This document shows positions 7,600 to 8,863 of a stretch of 8,863 nt of DNA, one piece after another. Location: assembly GCA_029940175.1 (NCBI GenBank), contig JAOZRM010000070.1:4740-13602 (forward strand), read 5' to 3'. Every line of letters begins with the position of its first letter. Position 1 is the stretch's first letter. The notes beneath the pieces were generated by a model, which searched no databases, was not told the DNA's origin, and was given only the letters and a program-made list of their open reading frames with translations. A program made the translations under genes and the position numbers. Origin of the DNA: Candidatus Sabulitectum sp. Its GTDB lineage: Bacteria > Fermentibacterota > Fermentibacteria > Fermentibacterales > JCC-6.

Positions 7600-8184
7600 C
7601 TACCGTGTTTCAAGACCGTGAAACAAAATCTCGAGCATGGTATCAACAGTAGAATCCAGTTCATCCATAGATTTGCTGATTACCAGTCGTAGCTCCAGTG
7701 CCTTCATGATGATGATTATTGTTTTTGCTGCTGTAAGAATATCTCTTCCCTGAAAGATTCCCTTTGACACTCCGTCGCTAAGTATTTTGCTCACAGCATC
7801 AATCTCAAACGCAGTAAATGCTTCCCGCTCCTGCTCAATAAACGAATACTGTTCCAGATAAGCCTCACTCAAAGAGGCATAGTAAACACTCAACTCGAAA
7901 AGAAGATGCATTCGTGTAACTACATATTCTCGCAATTTTTGCTGAGGTGAAATATCCTGTTGAATTGCATGATGCAGCTTCCTTGTAAGCGTAAGCGACT
8001 CCTGCTTAACAACAGAAGAGAGAATGTCTTTCTTACTTTTAAAATAGTAATAGAGTGATGATTTTGACATGCCAGCTGATTCAGCGATGTCCCTCATTGT
8101 TGTTTTTCTCAGTCCGTATCTGTCAAACACTTTCACCGCTGCAAGTAGAATTTTGTGTGCAACATCTCTTTTCTTTTCATGCAT
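7600..8184 (-). CDS. TetR-family transcriptional regulator, likely autoregulator of the cluster
   Basis: A 194-residue one-component regulator. The N-terminal DNA-binding domain (about 7-58) is textbook TetR: AHKILLAAVKVFDRYG, TTMRDIAESAGMSKSSLYYYFKSKKDIL, with the helix-turn-helix at about 28-48. The remaining 135 residues are helical and divergent, as expected for a ligand-binding and dimer domain, so the inducer cannot be read from sequence; FadR/AcrR-like acyl or drug sensors are possible. I chose ATG 8184 because a perfect AAGGAGG lies seven bases upstream. The longer frame from 8226 would start inside the -10 box and would add 14 residues translated from the operator. The gene comes first in the minus-strand cluster, 9 bp before the RND exporter, behind a promoter covered by a palindrome, which points to control of its own operon. 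Confidence 0.92.
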   Translation of the reverse strand: MHEKKRDVAHKILLAAVKVFDRYGLRKTTMRDIAESAGMSKSSLYYYFKSKKDILSSVVKQESLTLTRKLHHAIQQDISPQQKLREYVVTRMHLLFELSVYYASLSEAYLEQYSFIEQEREAFTAFEIDAVSKILSDGVSKGIFQGRDILTAAKTIIIIMKALELRLVISKSMDELDSTVDTMLEILFHGLETR

Positions 8185-8191
8185 TTGATTG

Positions 8192-8198
8192 CCTCCTT
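8192..8198 (-). promoter_or_regulatory. Ribosome binding site of tetR (decides the start)
   Basis: AAGGAGG on the minus strand, seven bases before ATG 8184. It is a full match to the anti-Shine-Dalgarno sequence and rules in favour of this start over the upstream ATG at 8226. Confidence 0.85.
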
Positions 8199-8203
8199 GA
8201 TTT

Positions 8204-8222
8204 TTCGTCCAATTTGGTCGAA
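8204..8222. promoter_or_regulatory. 19-bp palindrome, candidate TetR operator
   Basis: Left arm TTCGTCCAA (8204-8212), central T, right arm TTGGTCGAA (8214-8222). Eight of nine positions are symmetric; only the fifth base of each arm breaks the match. It starts at the last base of the -10 box and covers the expected transcription start and early leader of tetR. Bound repressor there would block RNA polymerase. Size and position are typical of TetR-family operators. Binding by this particular TetR protein is inference. Confidence 0.65.
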
Positions 8223-8251
8223 TCATACTAATTCGAGCAGACTACAGTCAA
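8222..8251 (-). promoter_or_regulatory. Sigma70-like promoter for the tetR-led operon
   Basis: On the minus strand the -35 box TTGACT (8251-8246) is followed by an 18-base spacer and the -10 box TATGAT (8227-8222). Each box matches consensus at five of six positions. Transcription should start near 8215, giving a leader of about 30 bases before ATG 8184. Consensus assumptions come from well-studied bacteria; this phylum may differ slightly. Confidence 0.65.
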
Positions 8252-8271
8252 CCCATCCACATTTGCTCTTG

Positions 8272-8284
8272 TTCAATAATTGAA
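8272..8284. promoter_or_regulatory. 13-bp perfect palindrome upstream of the tetR promoter
   Basis: TTCAAT-A-ATTGAA, perfectly symmetric, 20 bp upstream of the -35 box on the tetR side. It could be a second regulator site or a chance AT-rich palindrome. It shares no clear half-site with the 8204-8222 operator. Confidence 0.3.
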
Positions 8285-8308
8285 TCGGTACTATCTACAC
8301 AGCATCAT

Positions 8309-8337
8309 ATTGGTATGCAGTCATTGGTGATACCAAT
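8309..8337. repeat. Triple ATTGGT half-site cluster with a 15-bp perfect palindrome
   Basis: ATTGGT occurs at 8309-8314 and 8323-8328, and its complement ACCAAT at 8332-8337. The last two form the perfect palindrome ATTGGTGATACCAAT (8323-8337). The first copy, as ATTGGTAT (8309-8316), also pairs with ATACCAAT (8330-8337) across 13 bases. This looks like a protein-binding site with an extra half-site, or a small alternative hairpin. No gene with a start close by could be tied to it other than tetR, about 140 bp away. Confidence 0.35.
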
Positions 8338-8487
8338 TATAGTCGGGGATTGATCCCTCCTCTGGATTAAACAAATACCTGAACATCTTGACTGGTATGA
8401 GTTACCGGAAGCGGAAAGGTTCAAGCGTTTACCGCCAAGCCAAAAACGGTTGACCGACACAATTTAGATGATCGCTTAGAGGGTTGA

Positions 8488-8755
8488 GACTGCAATGGCA
8501 AACACTGTCAGCGAGAAGATGCGAAGAAGGATAATGTACGAGTTCTTTTGGTAAGCATGTTTCAGATGGATGCAGACATTCTGCATGGTGTTGCTTCTGG
8601 TGTGTTAACAGAAAGACTTCATCAGATGTCATCCCAGCGAAATAGTGGGCCCAGTAATGCATTTGCTCAAGAATCTCAACGAAACAGAAACCACTTATCA
8701 CGGAACCCGGCTACGACTGATTTATGAAATGGTGAGAGCCCAAAAGAAAATATGA
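8488..8755 (+). pseudogene. Frame-broken coding remnant, possibly a transposase C-terminus
   Basis: Two plus-strand frames join into one protein-like stretch. The frame open from 8488 reads ...MFQMDADILHGVASGVLTERLHQMSSQRN up to about 8643 (key part 8557-8643). Reading then makes sense only in the next frame, GPVMHLLKNLNETETTYHGTRLRLIYEMV, which ends with TGA at 8753-8755. A single-base indel near 8644 would link them. The tail pattern LN-x-TET-x-Y-x-GT-x-LRL-x-YE recalls the last residues of some DDE transposases, from memory and unchecked. No catalytic residues are present, no start or ribosome binding site is visible, and the upstream part is broken by stops. It may equally be a decayed gene of another kind. 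Confidence 0.35.
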
Positions 8756-8782
8756 TTTTCAGAGAAAGGTTTCACTTCAAAT

Positions 8783-8832
8783 TCTCAGAGGTCAGGAGTT
8801 ATGTTCAGCTCAACATAACATGAGATCTGAGA
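8783..8832. repeat. Compound inverted repeat near the right edge
   Basis: The inner arms GTTATGTT (8798-8805) and AACATAAC (8812-8819) flank CAGCTC; as DNA, the 22 bases 8798-8819 are symmetric except for one base per arm. Outside them TCTCAGA (8783-8789) pairs with TCTGAGA (8826-8832). Together they could fold into one hairpin with an internal loop. No U-tract follows, so it does not look like an ordinary terminator. It might be a regulator site, a small structured RNA or an end of a mobile element whose remnant lies just upstream. Confidence 0.4.
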
Positions 8833-8863
8833 CTACACAAAACAGTGTGCTTCACTGGCTTTG

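Larger units (their letters stand above)
8185..8863. other. Intergenic region without an intact gene
   Basis: About 680 bases to the right of tetR carry no intact open frame on either strand that looks coding. From left to right the region holds the tetR ribosome binding site, operator and promoter (8192-8251), two short palindromes (8272-8284, 8323-8337), a tiny GGGAT/ATCCC hairpin (8346-8357), a frame-broken remnant (8488-8755) and a compound inverted repeat (8783-8832). Between 8358 and 8487 I see nothing I can name; the plus frame from 8387 is open for 26 codons (LDWYELPEAERF...) and then stops twice. I saw no tRNA, rRNA or CRISPR repeat by eye. Confidence 0.6.

Noticed and set aside
8185..8226. 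Longer tetR start at ATG 8226 adding 14 residues
   Set aside because: The ATG lies within the -10 box, upstream of the predicted transcription start, and has no ribosome binding site, while ATG 8184 has a perfect AAGGAGG seven bases before it.
8429..8701. 90-codon minus-strand frame
   Set aside because: Its product is rich in His and Cys, has no ribosome binding site and no coherent domain, and lies opposite a more protein-like frame-broken remnant.

Overview
This is a bacterial accessory-type window of about 45% G+C (by eye) from a diderm (Gram-negative-type) organism. The envelope type is supported by an outer-membrane beta-barrel protein ending in Phe, a periplasmic LolA-fold protein and an inner-membrane RND transporter. 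The phylum cannot be fixed from sequence alone. The small secreted protein, codon style and gene mix remind me of candidate phyla such as Fermentibacterota, but this is only an impression.

Layout. The left edge (+ strand) carries the C-terminal end of a probable cation:proton antiporter and then a small exported protein of unknown function. A strong hairpin (844-865) sits between this pair and a convergent block. Almost everything else is on the minus strand and reads right to left as one compact six-gene cluster: TetR-family regulator (8184-7600), a 963-residue RND/MMPL-type exporter (7590-4699), a LolA-like 'outer membrane lipoprotein-sorting' protein (4696-3950), a beta-barrel outer-membrane protein (3934-2648), a PlsC-type 1-acyl-glycerol-phosphate acyltransferase (2571-1846) and a RssA/YchK-type patatin-like phospholipase (1853-900). 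Gaps are 9, 2, 15 and 76 nt, and the last two genes overlap by 8 bp, so a single transcript is likely. In front of tetR there is a good sigma70-like promoter (TTGACT-N18-TATGAT) whose start region is covered by a 19-bp near-perfect palindrome, the expected arrangement for TetR autoregulation.

How the genes may work together. The RND pump, periplasmic LolA-like carrier and beta-barrel could form an envelope-spanning route for a lipid or other hydrophobic molecule. The acyltransferase and phospholipase could remake or recycle acyl lipids on the cytoplasmic side. The TetR protein could sense a hydrophobic ligand and control the whole set. The individual family calls are well supported; the shared lipid role is inference.

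The right edge (8223-8863) holds no intact gene. It contains the promoter, two further short palindromes, a frame-broken coding remnant on the + strand (possibly the tail of a transposase) and a compound inverted repeat near the window end.
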